A stretch of DNA of 64,000 nucleotides from Pardosa pseudoannulata (GCA_032207245.1 CM063510.1:47373025-47437024); one strand, 5' to 3'. Counted from the first letter of the stretch, positions 42,001 to 50,627 are shown. Notes: generated by a model not told the origin, from the sequence alone. Program-made: numbers and translations.

Positions 42001-45000
42001 ATGGCTCGCTAACATCTAAATTCACTTTAGCTAAAATATTTTAGTAAATCTATCGTAGTTATGTTTAAGTGATTCTGTAGCTGATTTTGTAATTTGACAA
42101 ACTTAATACTTATCTAACTCTCCATTAAGATTTCGTACACCTTTTACATTAGTTTTACTACTCATTTCTTGTATTAAACTTTTATTTACATGGTCAAACC
42201 TTCTATACAAATAATTTATATAGGTAAAGTGAAAACACTGTGGAAATATTTAGTTTTGGGGATAATTAGGTACATCATATAATATACGGAACTTTTCTAC
42301 TTTAGAAATTGTTAAAGAACATTCATTCTTATTAATATAAGAAACTAGCAAAAATATTAACTTCTTAACGTGGAAGGAGACTATAACCAAATTATTAGGA
42401 CAATCACTTTAAGACGTTAAAAGATTTTGACACACATTTATTATAAGTAAAAAAATACAAATTAGAACATAGGTAAAAGGAAAAAATATTTTAGTCCCCC
42501 CAACACCACCTTGTGAAAAGAAGACACCCAGCTTATATACAAACTCTATTTACCAAGCAGTAGTTATCACTGGCTAAGCCAGAGCCGCATTTGCATATTA
42601 TATTTGTACGTGCTTTCAACATCACAATGAAACTACTAACAAAATTTCTATAAAATACAGTCGAAATCGACCTCAAATCGGGACTATTATAATATTTTGT
42701 AAGTGTGTATCATGAGAATGGAATTAGAATTTAGAAGTGAACCACATTGAAGACTGATGTTGGAAACTTGGGACGCTGATAGTCATTGTTTAACTAGTGA
42801 CGACGATGTAGCATTACACTACTGAAAATGTCTTTATATTAATTTGTATCTTAATTGTATTTACGGCTCGCTCTGATGTCGTTCGAGAAGGAGGGGAGAA
42901 ATGTTATTTAATTGCTACCTGGATATTACCGTGCCTCCATTTTACCCTCTAAGTATTTATTTCTGTGATATTGTGTGAAATATGACAAGGAGGGGGGAGG
43001 AGGGAGAGGGTATGTTGAAATGTGACACTTTGTGACAAAGGGGGTAAAAATATTGAAAGAAAGTGTGACATCATTTATGCAAGACTCTTTTAAGTGTAAG
43101 AATTGCCATAATAATTGAGTTAAATGGTAAAATACCTCTCTCCCATGGAAAATTTCTCGCTACGTCCCTGTTAAGGGACGTAGAGATATATGCATCTATT
43201 TTAAAAACAAGGAAAAATCCCTGACTTCCATGTTTGGAAATATGAAGATTTCTCATGCACAATGTTGCGGAAATGTTTTAACTTCTACCATTCATTCCTC
43301 TTTCAGGTTGATGAACTACATCAAACCCAATTCCATCTCGGGAGAAATCAAATCTGGAGGTAACCTGAAACAAAAGCGGGAGAACATCGTCAAGTTCCTG
43401 AAAGCAATCCAGAGTTACGGTGTTCCCAAGGAGTTGTTGTTCGAGCCCGACGAACTATTACTGCTGAGGAATTTGCCTAAAGTAACCCGATGTCTCTTTA
43501 CACTCGGAAAGATCGTACGTATACTTTTACACATCTTAGAACAATGTCGCTTTACCCAAGTTTTCTGCTGAAAAATTTGTGAACATGAATTTTTTTGCGA
43601 TTATTTACTCCTCCTGTTTGCTTTTGGGGAGATTCAAAACTGAATGTGATAGAATAATTAATCCTATCGACAATCGCTATTAAAATCTTTTTGGACTAGT
43701 ACGGAACTGTTATTGGTGGCAACAATAAATGCAAAACCGACATAAGTGAGGTAGAAATCGAAAAAGATTTTCTCAAACAGATGCTTAGCTACGACTTATC
43801 TGCATAATCAACTGGGGCGAAATAAGTGGATGAAAAAGACAGCTATAGACAGAAAAGATAGAAAATCAACGCTCATATCGGTCCCGCACCTACACAAAAA
43901 GGAATCTTCACAGAAGTTTGAATATACACAATAAAGTCGGAGATGGTCAGCATGTAAGGCTAGAATACAGGGATATCGAGATACAGGGAGATGCTCTAAA
44001 CATTCTATATATCCGTGAGTGCAGTTTAAATCTGTGGTTCTAGATGTCCTTCCACCCCGGGGAATTATAGCGAGGTTCCTGTGGGTATTTTTCGAGTTAA
44101 GGGGATTCCTCAGGGTGGGCCAAGATCCCTCCGCAGTGACTCTCGAGCGATGGTCCCAAGCCAGGGTTGTGTCTGTCGCTTCACAAAATTTCCTGTTCTC
44201 TAGTTTGGCCGGCCGGATATCGCTTGGGAAGGATCAACTATTGCAAATTACCACCTGCTGCGATTGTAGCCCAACTTTCAGCCCCGGAACTTTGGGTCTC
44301 CGTCACCGATTCCGGATTCATTGTTACGAGGTCTGCTACAGCAGTCCTATTTAAAATCCATCCTATTTTAAATCCATTATTTCCAGTCCTATATTAAATA
44401 ATCTCCTCAATATTGCAACTCTGTTGCGGTCGCTCATTCATGGAGCGACTGGATCACGCCGGGACTTCGGCGTGCATATACCGAGTGAAGTGGTTCAGTA
44501 CTTGCGTTTTGAAAACTACCGTTGGAATTTGCCTGGAAAGCCTTACGGCCATATTTGCCCGGTTTGGTACATAACTATCCTTCTACTGGGCGGTAGGCTT
44601 GTGGGAGAGAGGTACGGAATCAAGAAAAAAATATCCAACTCCCAAGGATGACCAAATTTCAGGGTACTTACTAGCGTGAATCAGTAATGTTTCTTTTGAA
44701 ACAGTTCATAATAAATATCTTTAAGAAATTTCCAATTTTACCTCAAAATCGTACACAGTGTTACATAAATTAGCGCTAATAATACCTTAAATTTTCAAGC
44801 AGATTGGCCAAAAATAAAATAATTTCGCATTAAGGTGGGTCTGTACCTATTATATTAGTTTCATGTCCTTCTATTAATCTATGGGTAAAATTAAAATTCT
44901 CTCTAGCCGGCTTTTAAGAATTCTTTAAATAAATTTAAGAATTCTTTAAATAAATTACACAACGTGAGAGAACAGCAGATTTTCAGGATGCATTCCTTCG

Positions 45001-48000
45001 CTTTTTGTAAAAAAGCATTCAGAAAAATATATTTAATTATAAATTATTTGTAGAAATTTCAATATTCTTTTTCAGATGCAAATAAGAATATTTAAGAAAT
45101 ATAAATTTAAAAAAAATAATCTATGTGTACAATATGTATTTTTAAAACGCACTTATTTCACAAGTAAAACTATAAAAATATTGCACTAAAAAGTAAAAAT
45201 TTTGTTTGAGATTTTAGTTATGACGCTAAAAAATAGATGGCGATGCTAGTTTAAAATCTCTTCTACAATAGGAATTCAAAGTATGCTGAACAGCTTTTCA
45301 CATTTATCAAACTAATTTTATTTTTTTCTACAATCTAATTTTTTCTGGTTGAATATTGTATTGTCAACAGAATCGAATCTAATTGCAAAATTTCAGATCT
45401 CCACCTAGTCAGGAAGGTAGATAAAAATTGATTTTAATAAAATATCAACTGACCCACAGGCAAAGTTAAAAAATTTTTAAAAAAGGGAAAAGATAGCCTA
45501 CTAAAGAATTTGACGTTCCGTATACGTTTAAAAAATTACTAAAAGGTAAACCAGCAAGAGAGAATTTTATTTTTCTCATAGTAAGACCATTAAGCAAGAG
45601 GAGTACAATATGGCAAGCACAGACCCACCCTAAGCAATCTCTGGAAATAGAGTTAGAAAAATAATAATGTAGTTAAAATACCAATATTTCACGGGGGAAA
45701 TATGTATATATATATATTTTTTAATTTCAAAATGAATATATTTCTGATGTTCAATGTATAGTAATTTTAACATTTTATCGATGAATTTTGACGAAGTAAG
45801 ACGGTTAGAAATGCACCTAGAATGTTTAGAATACTTGTATTGTAAATTTTAAAATGGATTATTTTTAAAAACTAGTGTGAAATTTGATAAAAGTAGTAAA
45901 TAGTAATAACTGAACTGTCTTGTATGGTAATAATTATATTTATTGTAAGGTAATAATTATCTAAACACCGTCTTTTATTCTTATTTTTAGTTATATTTTA
46001 TAATTCCATGACATGAAACGAGCTTATCAAGAGCCAAATTTCGTCTAGCTAAACCATTGCAGCCTTAAATAAATTATTATTTATCTAAATAAGATATTTC
46101 GAACTTCATTTGCATATCACGAAGTTTGTAAGTCGAAAGTATTCTCAAAAGTAATCTTTAAAATGCATTTGAAATTAGAAATACAGTGTTTAAAATTAAA
46201 ACCCATCTAATTATAGTGAGACTCAAGTGGTGCTGCCATCTTTTGGATATATTTACAACTATAAATAGTGGCTTTATAGCATCCCTTTTTTTTACATAAT
46301 AAATTAAAATTTAATGATAAAAGCTGCAATGCTTTATACATATAACTTAAGTTTTTGTAATTTTTTTATTTATCTTCTAAATCGTAATATACTTCAGAAA
46401 ATAATGATATTGATATCAGATTTCGTATCTGAATTTCACAAACCACAATAATGACATATATTTCTGCATAAATTTCAGATAATTAATTGCTGACAGTTTC
46501 GAATATATCTAATTGTATAATTTAACATAGTACATAGGACACAATACCTTTCAAGACTTAAATTTTCATTACAACAGCCTTTTCCGATTCATCATACATT
46601 AAAATGTTTTTATCTTTTCAGAACTAATCTTTTGCGATTCTTATAGTTACACTTTAACTTTTTAAAAATGATTTAGTTTTTACATTTTAAGTTTTTTATA
46701 ATAGCATAAAAAATATATTCTAAAAAAAAAGAAATCAGATTCACTTACCCATTTTATAATTTTTAAAATATGTATAGTAAGAACATAAATTTTTATATTG
46801 AATTGAAGTAAAATATCTATCTTATTCCGGAAACGAAAATATAAATGTTTTTGGGATTTTAATATTATTTTTAAAAATTTTAAAAGCATCCGAAATTGAA
46901 AAATTAAAGAGAAAATAAGCCTTTATCCAGGTAGCACAAATATATTGGGCAATGTTCTACAAATATTAGCAAATATTTCGAATGTCACTGAATGTCTGAC
47001 ATCAGGCTGCCAATATTGACCGACAAAATGCAAAATAAAAGTTTGAAATTGTTTAAAAGGTAGCACTTAAAATAGCATTTTTGTATTGCTTATAAGAGAA
47101 ATATTATTTTAAAAAATGAAATTTAATAAATTTGCTAGTTGTTACAAAGCTTACAATTTTATTTTTTATTTTATTTTATTTTTTTTTAATGTTGTAAACC
47201 ATGTCATAAGAAGCATATCTCTTTAATAATATTCAGTGATACCTGTCGATATTGATGTAAATAATATCATTTTCTGACATTACACAATATCTCGGGGCAT
47301 TTGATCAATATTGCTAAATATCAAAATTCATCATGTACGGTGGGGGATCCATTTAATGTAAACCTATATTACAATTTTAATATAGGATGATATTTCTCAG
47401 CTGCCTGGGTAGGCTATACAATAAAGTGTATTGATCATACTAATTTAATTGAGGTTCAGCGGGATAAATATAATTGGTTTCTATTTGATGTAAGAAATTA
47501 GCTTCTAATTTATAAATTACAAAAGCTATTTGGCTTGTGTACCCAGGTAGCACAAAAATATCGACCAGTATTAAAATTGTAATATCGGCTTACATTAAGT
47601 GAAAACTGTTTTGGATGGTTCATAAGATTACAAAATATTTCTACATGTTTTCTTAAAAGAGAAAACAAGAACAAAATTTTAGTCAACTAATGAAAAGTCG
47701 ATGCTCAAGATGCCTAAGCTCTCGAATTTCTATAAGCTAATGCTTCTTTCAACACGCACCAACTTCTAGAAGACAGCGCCATCTATTTACTATATTGACA
47801 TAGCATTTAAGACAGAATTAAAACCCAAACACCACACACCTTCCTTCCTTAAATGATATCCCTGAATTTCACTTTTTTTTCATATTTAGCGATGTTGGTC
47901 AATACTTTCCCTGGTCAATTCATCACACAGCAGTTTTACCATGCGAACTAATTCCTTCTTTTTGAAGTAAAGCGTTTTCTATTTGTGTAGAAACCGTACA

Positions 48001-48828
48001 TTTAAAATTTGTATTACTTGGTATTTTATTTGCAGAACAACAATTTACGGCATTCTAGTTCTAATTTGCTTGCCTCACAGTGTTCTGTAGAATCACAGTA
48101 ACTCTGATCTCGACTCGTTCTGTCGACTCGTACAAAGTGGAAAAAGGGCAGAATCGATTCACTTCTCTTCTGCCATAGTGAATTACGCTGAATGTCGTGA
48201 TAAATCATTTTGATGCCGGAAAATAATACTTTTTTTTTTACGAATATCGATATATATCGCTAAATATTATCAAAATAATATCATTATTACTACATTGTAT
48301 GGCACTGTCTATAACAGAGAGAAAAAATTTAAAAAGGAAATTTCGTTACAACTGGTAAATCGATTAAATTTCATTTTTTAGAATATTTCTCTGATAAGCA
48401 ATACAAATAACTCTTTTAAATGCTTTCTTTTAAACAATCTCGAAATTTAGTCACTCATTATGCTGGTCCATATCGGCAGATGTCCAAAATTGGATGCCTG
48501 TCAAAATATTGGACAGCATTTGTACGACATTGACCAATATATTTGTGCTAACTGGGTGCTATGTCCCCTTAAATAATAATCTTTCATCTCATATGAATGT
48601 TACTACATTTTGAAATATTATTTTTAGAGTGAACAAGATAATTCCTTCAAAGGCCCATACCTGGGTGATGAGCCATACGAAGCTGCCAATAAGTCCGGCA
48701 GGAGGCGCGGTGGATTGCCTGTCGGAGATGATATCTACATAGCTCACGTGAAACTGGAGAACGTGATTAAACAACTGCATACCCCTCCAAAGAAAATAAT
48801 CGAATTTTACAGGCCACTTATTTTTTAA
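24883..48828 (+). CDS. Calponin-homology domain protein (Mp20/transgelin-like), 4 coding exons
   Basis: Four exons (24883-24927, 36567-36676, 43307-43514, 48628-48828) join to 564 nt, encoding 187 residues and a TAA stop. Phases agree at every junction (0, 2, 0), and all introns are GT-AG with pyrimidine-rich acceptors (tttttccag, ctctttcag, attatttttag) and good donors (gtaatt, gtaaga, gtacgt). The protein has one CH domain at about residues 16-125. Visible family landmarks are an early LLWIWNCLGE helix, DGVMFCRLMNYIKP at 46-59, ENIVKFL, YGVP at 89-92, a CLFTLGK helix ending near 121, and GPYLG at 130-134, matching the GPFLG that follows the CH domain in Mp20. Length matches Mp20/transgelin (about 185-200 aa). 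Known members bind actin or sit in the muscle cytoskeleton; that role is inferred here. Oddities: the usual LFQTVDL is replaced by LFEPDEL, and the C-terminal tail shows no calponin repeat. Introns are 11.6, 6.6 and 5.1 kb and full of mobile DNA. Splicing is hand-assembled, without transcript support. Confidence 0.85.
25137..25785 (+). repeat. Minisatellite, about 8-9 units of 73-82 bp, with higher-order period 377 bp
   Basis: The unit core is TATTTCTGTTTTTGTGTAT, AATTTTGATACAAACATA, GAGCTATAAGATCTGTTGAT. Blocks at 25216 and 25593 are more alike than neighbours, giving a higher-order repeat of five units. It starts about 210 bp after exon 1 of the CH gene. Confidence 0.85.
26648..27256 (-). 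mobile_element. piggyBac-like relic between TTAA sites
   Basis: TTAA (26644-26647 and 27257-27260) flanks ends CCGCTTCCC... and ...AGGCAAGCGG, an inverted pair diagnostic of piggyBac-type insertion. CCCGAGATAACTCGGG-type palindromes occur near both ends. The interior carries the C-terminal part of a piggyBac transposase on the - strand. It lies in intron 1 of the CH gene. Confidence 0.8.
26834..26980 (-). pseudogene. piggyBac transposase C-terminal fragment
   Basis: The - strand frame reads LTSSHFLDVIPAAEKKIKSN, a short spacer, and KSIRKETRYQC before a stop. This is the HF---IP--EKKK-----C-VC-----R-ETRY-C pattern that leads into the cysteine-rich C-terminal domain of piggyBac proteins. The first Cys pair is already lost and the frame stops after YQC, so it is inactive. 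Confidence 0.75.
27261..29579. other. CH-gene intron 1, AT-rich, nothing recognised
   Basis: Long T- and A-rich runs; no transposon ends or coding domains found. Confidence 0.5.
29580..29800 (+). repeat. Dispersed repeat family (CA-rich start, GTTTTCATTAAA motif), copy 1
   Basis: TCTCACACACACA, AAAAAAAGTTTTCATTAAA, GCATACAAACGT, TAGTTTTGCAT and TCAGCAACGCTGA are shared with 34438-34610. A degraded partial copy follows at 29813-29960. Confidence 0.7.
30451..31267. mobile_element. hAT-like relic with 7/8 target duplication
   Basis: The left end CAGTGGTTGTCAAA and the reverse complement of the right end TAGGGTTTTTCAAA match at 10 of 14 positions. Flanks are TTCTAGAC (30443-30450) and TTCTAGAA (31268-31275). 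The interior has a 91-codon - strand frame (31060-30785, containing NFYDTAALHYNKWEARNKVY) that I cannot assign. A SINE begins only a few bases beyond the right TSD. Confidence 0.65.
31291..31452 (-). mobile_element. SINE with 12-bp target duplication
   Basis: A diverged full-length copy lies between identical GGGTTTCCAACT copies (31279-31290 and 31453-31464). The left TSD begins three bases beyond the hAT relic's own duplication (31268-31275). Confidence 0.88.
31568..31690 (-). mobile_element. SINE, head missing
   Basis: GGTTTGGTTTGGTTTG, GGTCTACTTTTTTGCAACAC, GCCGATTCCGAACAGCTAC and CATCCATGCCATAG follow the body in inverse orientation. Confidence 0.8.
31987..32046 (-). mobile_element. SINE 3' fragment
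   Basis: GTTTGGTTTGGTTTGGAGCA then GGTCTACTTTTTGCAACACG and TAATGAGACG; the rest is missing. It may share GTAATGAGTGTGGT as a flanking duplication (about 31976-31989 and 32046-32059). Confidence 0.75.
32047..34129. other. CH-gene intron 1, unassigned
   Basis: An 82-codon frame at 32512-32760 and a Cys-rich reading near 34020-34130 (KFYCRHKCLLLEKCEDLC) were inspected but not assigned. Confidence 0.4.
33025..33065. repeat. (AT)n microsatellite
   Basis: Short TA run followed by ATGTGTGTATGTAT. Confidence 0.95.
34130..34930 (+). repeat. Tandem duplication, period about 477 bp
   Basis: AATAACCAATATG(t/c)C, ACAAACCTTAT(a/g)CTTTTTACACTGTA, TCATCTTGAAATCAGA, AACCAAAATCATTGA, CCCAAAAAGGGACAAAT and TTCGTTTAGTGACTAAG occur at matching spacing in 34130-34440 and 34610-34915. 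A dispersed repeat (34438-34610) separates them. An 82-codon frame at 34082-34330 is not conserved in the second copy, which argues against coding. Confidence 0.85.
34438..34615 (+). repeat. Dispersed repeat family, copy 2
   Basis: Same ordered motifs as copy 1; it sits exactly between the two units of the 477-bp tandem duplication. Confidence 0.7.
35099..35385 (+). mobile_element. LTR-retroelement leader/gag-like fragment, copy 2
   Basis: It shares TCCTCGTAATTTAGAAGCAG and GGACCAAGCAG with copy 1, and ends with DITAFADLATTVHN in one frame. It contains a perfect 24-bp inverted repeat (35162-35217). Confidence 0.5.
35162..35217. repeat. Perfect 24-bp inverted repeat (hairpin)
   Basis: Arms 35162-35185 and 35194-35217 (CCTTTGTAAATGGCAGACCA then AGCA, and its exact complement) are separated by the 8-base loop ACCCCCCC. 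Confidence 0.9.
36023..36152 (-). mobile_element. SINE, best-preserved body
   Basis: GGTTTGGAGCGCTACGGTCT, GCAACACGAGGGCTAACGAG, GCCGATTCCGAACGGCTACG and GGGATTCGATTGGC. Close to the inferred consensus, so probably a younger copy. Confidence 0.85.
36385..36496 (-). mobile_element. SINE, diverged, just before CH exon 2
   Basis: GGTTTGGTTTGGAGTTC, GACGATTCCGACCGGCTACG and CATCCATGCCACG are present. It ends 70 bp before the exon 2 acceptor. Confidence 0.75.
36567..36676 (+). CDS. CH-protein gene, coding exon 2 (first half of CH domain)
   Basis: The acceptor is tttttccag|AGG and the donor TAG|gtaaga after codon position 2. It encodes 36 residues plus two bases of an Arg codon. It holds the tryptophan-rich first helix (WIWNCLGE) and the conserved DG-V-FC motif of CH domains. 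A SINE ends about 70 bp upstream, so the acceptor lies very close to repetitive DNA. Confidence 0.87.
38701..38952 (-). pseudogene. Ty1/copia integrase fragment
   Basis: The - strand frame reads GIRTETASVYTPQQNGVTKW, then VRALLHDNSLQERYWSEVF. YTPQQNGV followed by ARA(L/M)L-D--L---(Y/F)W-E-- is the copia integrase signature. The region downstream is lost. The same segment recurs, more degraded, at about 41660-41800. Confidence 0.8.
39169..39372 (-). pseudogene. Ty1/copia GAG-pre-integrase fragment
   Basis: YRRFNHVNKSLVQEM, then IKGLRNLNGELEKN and QNQLQISLKHN follow the R-GH-N---------V-G-P------C--C---K------ pattern before copia integrase. The zinc-binding Cys residues appear replaced. A second, frameshifted copy lies near 42000-42200. 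Confidence 0.65.
39713..40054 (-). pseudogene. Non-LTR retrotransposon ORF2, endonuclease N-terminus, interrupted by a SINE
   Basis: The frame begins MAANSTAFQLLAWNCNGIKN and continues LLEFRQFVDEHSPDVILLQE, THLRPSDKLNILNYNTYR, the start of the APE-type endonuclease of Jockey/CR1-like LINEs (WNCNGI and QETHL motifs). Its ATG overlaps the stop of the preceding ORF by a few bases, as in bicistronic LINEs. After about 70 residues the frame is broken by a 66-bp SINE (39761-39826) with a 12-bp target duplication. No reverse transcriptase follows. Confidence 0.85.
39761..39826 (+). mobile_element. SINE nested in a LINE endonuclease ORF, with 12-bp TSD
   Basis: A 66-bp 5'-truncated copy (AGGTCCCGGTATCATTAG ... 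GTAGACCGTAGCG, tail CAACCAACCAACC) lies between identical AGTTGCAGCACT copies (39749-39760, 39827-39838). Confidence 0.92.
40044..40292 (-). pseudogene. LINE ORF1 C-terminal fragment
   Basis: An 82-codon frame (ELAKQIKELLNISSFGDLAL, LKQTRDELLRTEGFHNRMYI) ends in TAA overlapping the ATG of the endonuclease ORF in the -1 register (shared ATGGCAGCTAA). The arrangement identifies it as the tail of ORF1 (gag-like) of the same element; no zinc knuckle is visible in this piece. It is cut off near 40345, where the retroelement block copy B begins. Confidence 0.7.
41192..41350. mobile_element. Fragment of the same MITE family
   Basis: ACCCAGATGG, AATATCAAAATTACATTATG, CCTACATCGAATGGATCCCC and AAATGATATCC match segments of MITE copies A and B. 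Inserted in retroelement copy B. Confidence 0.55.
41409..41512 (+). mobile_element. SINE, diverged
   Basis: GGTTCCATCAGACCTCGTAT, GCACCGTAGCGCTCC and the AAACCAAACCAAAC tail. Inserted within copia block copy B. Confidence 0.75.
43307..43514 (+). CDS. CH-protein gene, coding exon 3 (second half of CH domain)
   Basis: The acceptor ctctttcag|G completes the split Arg codon; 69 codons follow up to AAGATC|gtacgt in phase 0. It contains LMNYIKPNSI, ENIVKFLKAIQSYGVP and the CLFTLGK helix typical of the second half of single CH domains. Codons such as AACCTGAAACAAAAGCGGGAG are more balanced in GC than the surrounding AT-rich intron, which supports coding use. Confidence 0.9.
44019..44660. other. GC-richer island in CH-gene intron 3, unidentified
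   Basis: Overlapping open frames of 111, 76 and 75 codons; base composition stands out from the AT-rich intron. The last frame holds WNLPGKPYGHICPVWYIT. No known domain. Probably part of a transposable element. Confidence 0.4.
44834..45630. mobile_element. Harbinger-like MITE with long imperfect TIRs
   Basis: TAA (44831-44833) GGTGGGTCTGTAC ... GCACAGACCCACCC TAA (45631-45633). Pairing resumes deeper: CTATGGGTAAAATTAAAATT followed by CTCTCT on the left, and the inverted AGAGAGAATTTTATTTTTCT then CATAG on the right. This gives about 80-bp imperfect arms. TAA duplications suit PIF/Harbinger. It lies in intron 3 of the CH gene. Confidence 0.7.
45634..46926. other. CH-gene intron 3, AT-rich, nothing recognised
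   Basis: No supported features. Confidence 0.5.
46927..47408. mobile_element. MITE copy A of the CCAGGTAGCACAAATAT family
   Basis: It begins CCAGGTAGCACAAATATATT and ends near GAGAAATAT-like inverse CAGCTGCCTGG. Its right subterminal block (CCTATATTACAATTTTAATA) is inverted relative to the left of copy B. Superfamily unknown. Confidence 0.6.
47541..48557. mobile_element. MITE copy B of the CCAGGTAGCACAAATAT family
   Basis: Left ACCCAGGTAGCACAAAAATA and right TATATTTGTGCTAACTGGGT are inverted repeats; inner CATTGACCAATAT also pairs with family ends. It lies 70 bp before coding exon 4 of the CH gene. No coding potential. Confidence 0.7.
48628..48828 (+). CDS. CH-protein gene, terminal coding exon 4
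   Basis: The acceptor attatttttag|AGT opens 66 codons in phase 0 up to TAA. After a short linker comes KGPYLGDEPYEAANKSGRRR, which aligns with the GP-LG-K-A--NKR segment after the CH domain in Mp20-like proteins. The remaining tail (VGDDIYIAHVKLENVIKQLH and onward) is lysine-rich and unfamiliar. It sits 70 bp downstream of a MITE. Confidence 0.85.
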   Translation, partial: SEQDNSFKGPYLGDEPYEAANKSGRRRGGLPVGDDIYIAHVKLENVIKQLHTPPKKIIEFYRPLIF

Positions 48829-48837
48829 ATTATTAAA

Positions 48838-49352
48838 GGAAAGCTTTATTTTTGTTGGAAAAAAATCTATTATTGAAGGATATAAAATTCAATTATTGTT
48901 ACAGGAAATACAACTATTACTGAAAAATTTTAACACTTTGAAAAATGTTATTGTTTCCCATTAAATTAAAAAAAGTATATTTTTAAACGATTGGTTATTG
49001 GTTACCCTCTATTGTGTTATAACATGAAATATTAATAAAACTTTTTATTTTCATGTATTTTGCCTGAATTTATTTTAAGTAATATAGTAACTGGATATAA
49101 AGTTATCACTAAAAATTATTGCTACTTTATAAAATTTGTTATTTGTTTCTAATTGAACTGAATAAAGTATATTTTTAAATGTTTGATTATCGGATAGATA
49201 TTATTGCGTTATGATGACATGGTAGAAATAAAGCTTTTTATTTTTATGTATTTTGACTGCGTTTATTTTAAGTAATTTAATTACAGGAAATAAAGTTATC
49301 ACTGAAAATTTTTAAACACATTGGAAAATGTTTTTGTTTTTAATTAAATTGG
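48838..49352 (+). repeat. Imperfect 3-copy tandem repeat (about 190 bp) in the CH-gene 3' flank
   Basis: Units share the order: TTTTTATTT(T)CATGTATTTTG, TTTATTTTAAGTAAT, ACAGGAAATA, TATCACTGAAAATT, a GGAAAATGTTTTTG block, AAGTATATTTTTAAA, then AATAAA. Equivalent points at 49042 and about 49234 give a period near 192 bp. The first unit is the most diverged. Confidence 0.75.
49034..49039 (+). promoter_or_regulatory. Candidate poly(A) signal AATAAA of the CH-protein gene
   Basis: AATAAA lies 206 bp after the stop codon. A second AATAAA at the equivalent position of the next tandem-repeat unit (near 49228) could serve as an alternative site. Confidence 0.5.
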
Positions 49353-49825
49353 AACAGAAACAGAAACAATCTACTCCCCCAGTCAACCAACAGGGGACAC
49401 ATGACTGCACAAAGGGCAAGGAGGGAAGGGAGAATAGCACACTGGCAGCTGAGCACATTTAAGAAACAGAATTCCATAACATCCAAATGACACTTAGAAG
49501 TAATATTTAAGTAATAAACCAAACAATAGATAGATAAATTACAATATGCAATAAAATAAATATTTATACACGTACATGTGACGAACCGTAGCTGTCATAT
49601 CATCTATCACCCGCGGAATGTAGTCGTGTCATTGAGAGTCCGCTATGGCAAAATATGAGTAACTTCAAACAACTAATTGGTTTTATCCCATTCTTACATG
49701 ATTACAATTACAAAGCAGGCATCTGAACCTTGCGCCCTATTAGAAAAAAACAGAAAGTAAAAAAAATCCCTGAAAAATCGAACTACCCGAACAGCTCTTC
49801 AAACCTTGGTGCTCGCTTATTTAAA

Positions 49826-50118
49826 GGCCCCTCCACACTATGATCCACTGCAAGCCATCACCACCGACTGGACGGACTATGGTTTATAGTGGTCGATGGT
49901 GGCAGACGATAAAATAGCCTCAGCGGACGATGGCTTCCGAGGCGGTTTTTCTCCAAAGATCAAAGTCAGCTAGATGCGCAGTTAAAGTGCGCAGTAGATC
50001 CTATGGACGAATCCACGCACTTGGCTCATTTAGTGGCCTAGCGTGTGTATGCAATCCGTGAACCATCGGTCAAGGACACCATCAGGAAGTGGTGAACAAT
50101 GAGCCATAGTGTGGAGGC
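49826..50118. mobile_element. MITE with GGCCCCTCCACACTATG ends, copy 1
   Basis: Left GGCCCCTCCACACTATGATC pairs with right CATAGTGTGGAGGC (inverted). The interior GATGGCTTCCGAGGCGG...AAAGATCAAAG and GTGCGCAGTAGATCCTATGG are shared with copy 2. GC-richer than its flanks. Confidence 0.75.
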
Positions 50119-50627
50119 TACATTAAACATTTTAAAACCGAAATCGACGTATTGATTGACGTCAAGAGACAGCCAATCATGCAGCGTAGAAAGTTCTCGC
50201 GAATTCTAAAAACCCATTCCAATGACAGAGTGCCGTGTGCAAATCCCAAAACCAGAAAAACGCCGCCATTTTATAAGAATGAGGAATTTGCACATGTGGG
50301 GGATTCGAACAACTTAGTGTTTTTCTGGTAATTTCAGACTCGTAGATTTCAAAAATGTTCTCAAAAATGTAAAAAACTGGGTCCATCATTTAAAAAATTA
50401 ATTTTAAAGTTAAGCGAAAATCACGTGACATCAAAAAGCTCCGTGATTGGTTGTGATGTCATCGTTCATGCAGACCAATATTTTTGTATTGCTTTTAAGC
50501 GCGCACTATTTTCCGATTTTGTTTTTGCAAGTTCCTGAAATTTTCTAGCTATCAAAATTTATTTTTATTTAAACCTGAAGGTTTATTTTATCGATCTAGA
50601 TAGCTTAGTTATCTCAATTTGTCATAA

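Larger units (their letters stand above)
40350..42345 (-). mobile_element. Copia-derived block, copy B
   Basis: A shorter, more diverged duplicate of copy A with the same segment order. It carries a SINE (41409-41512) and a MITE fragment (41192-41350). Its left edge abuts the LINE ORF1 piece abruptly at GGAGCGGGACATTG. Confidence 0.7.

Noticed and set aside
43230..43571. Single-exon gene from the ATG at 43230
   Set aside because: The reading before 43307 is intron; the domain starts only after the ctctttcag acceptor and stops at the gtacgt donor.
50177..50389. 70-codon - strand frame
   Set aside because: It lies across the left end of the THAP element with no domain; it lacks splice or start support.
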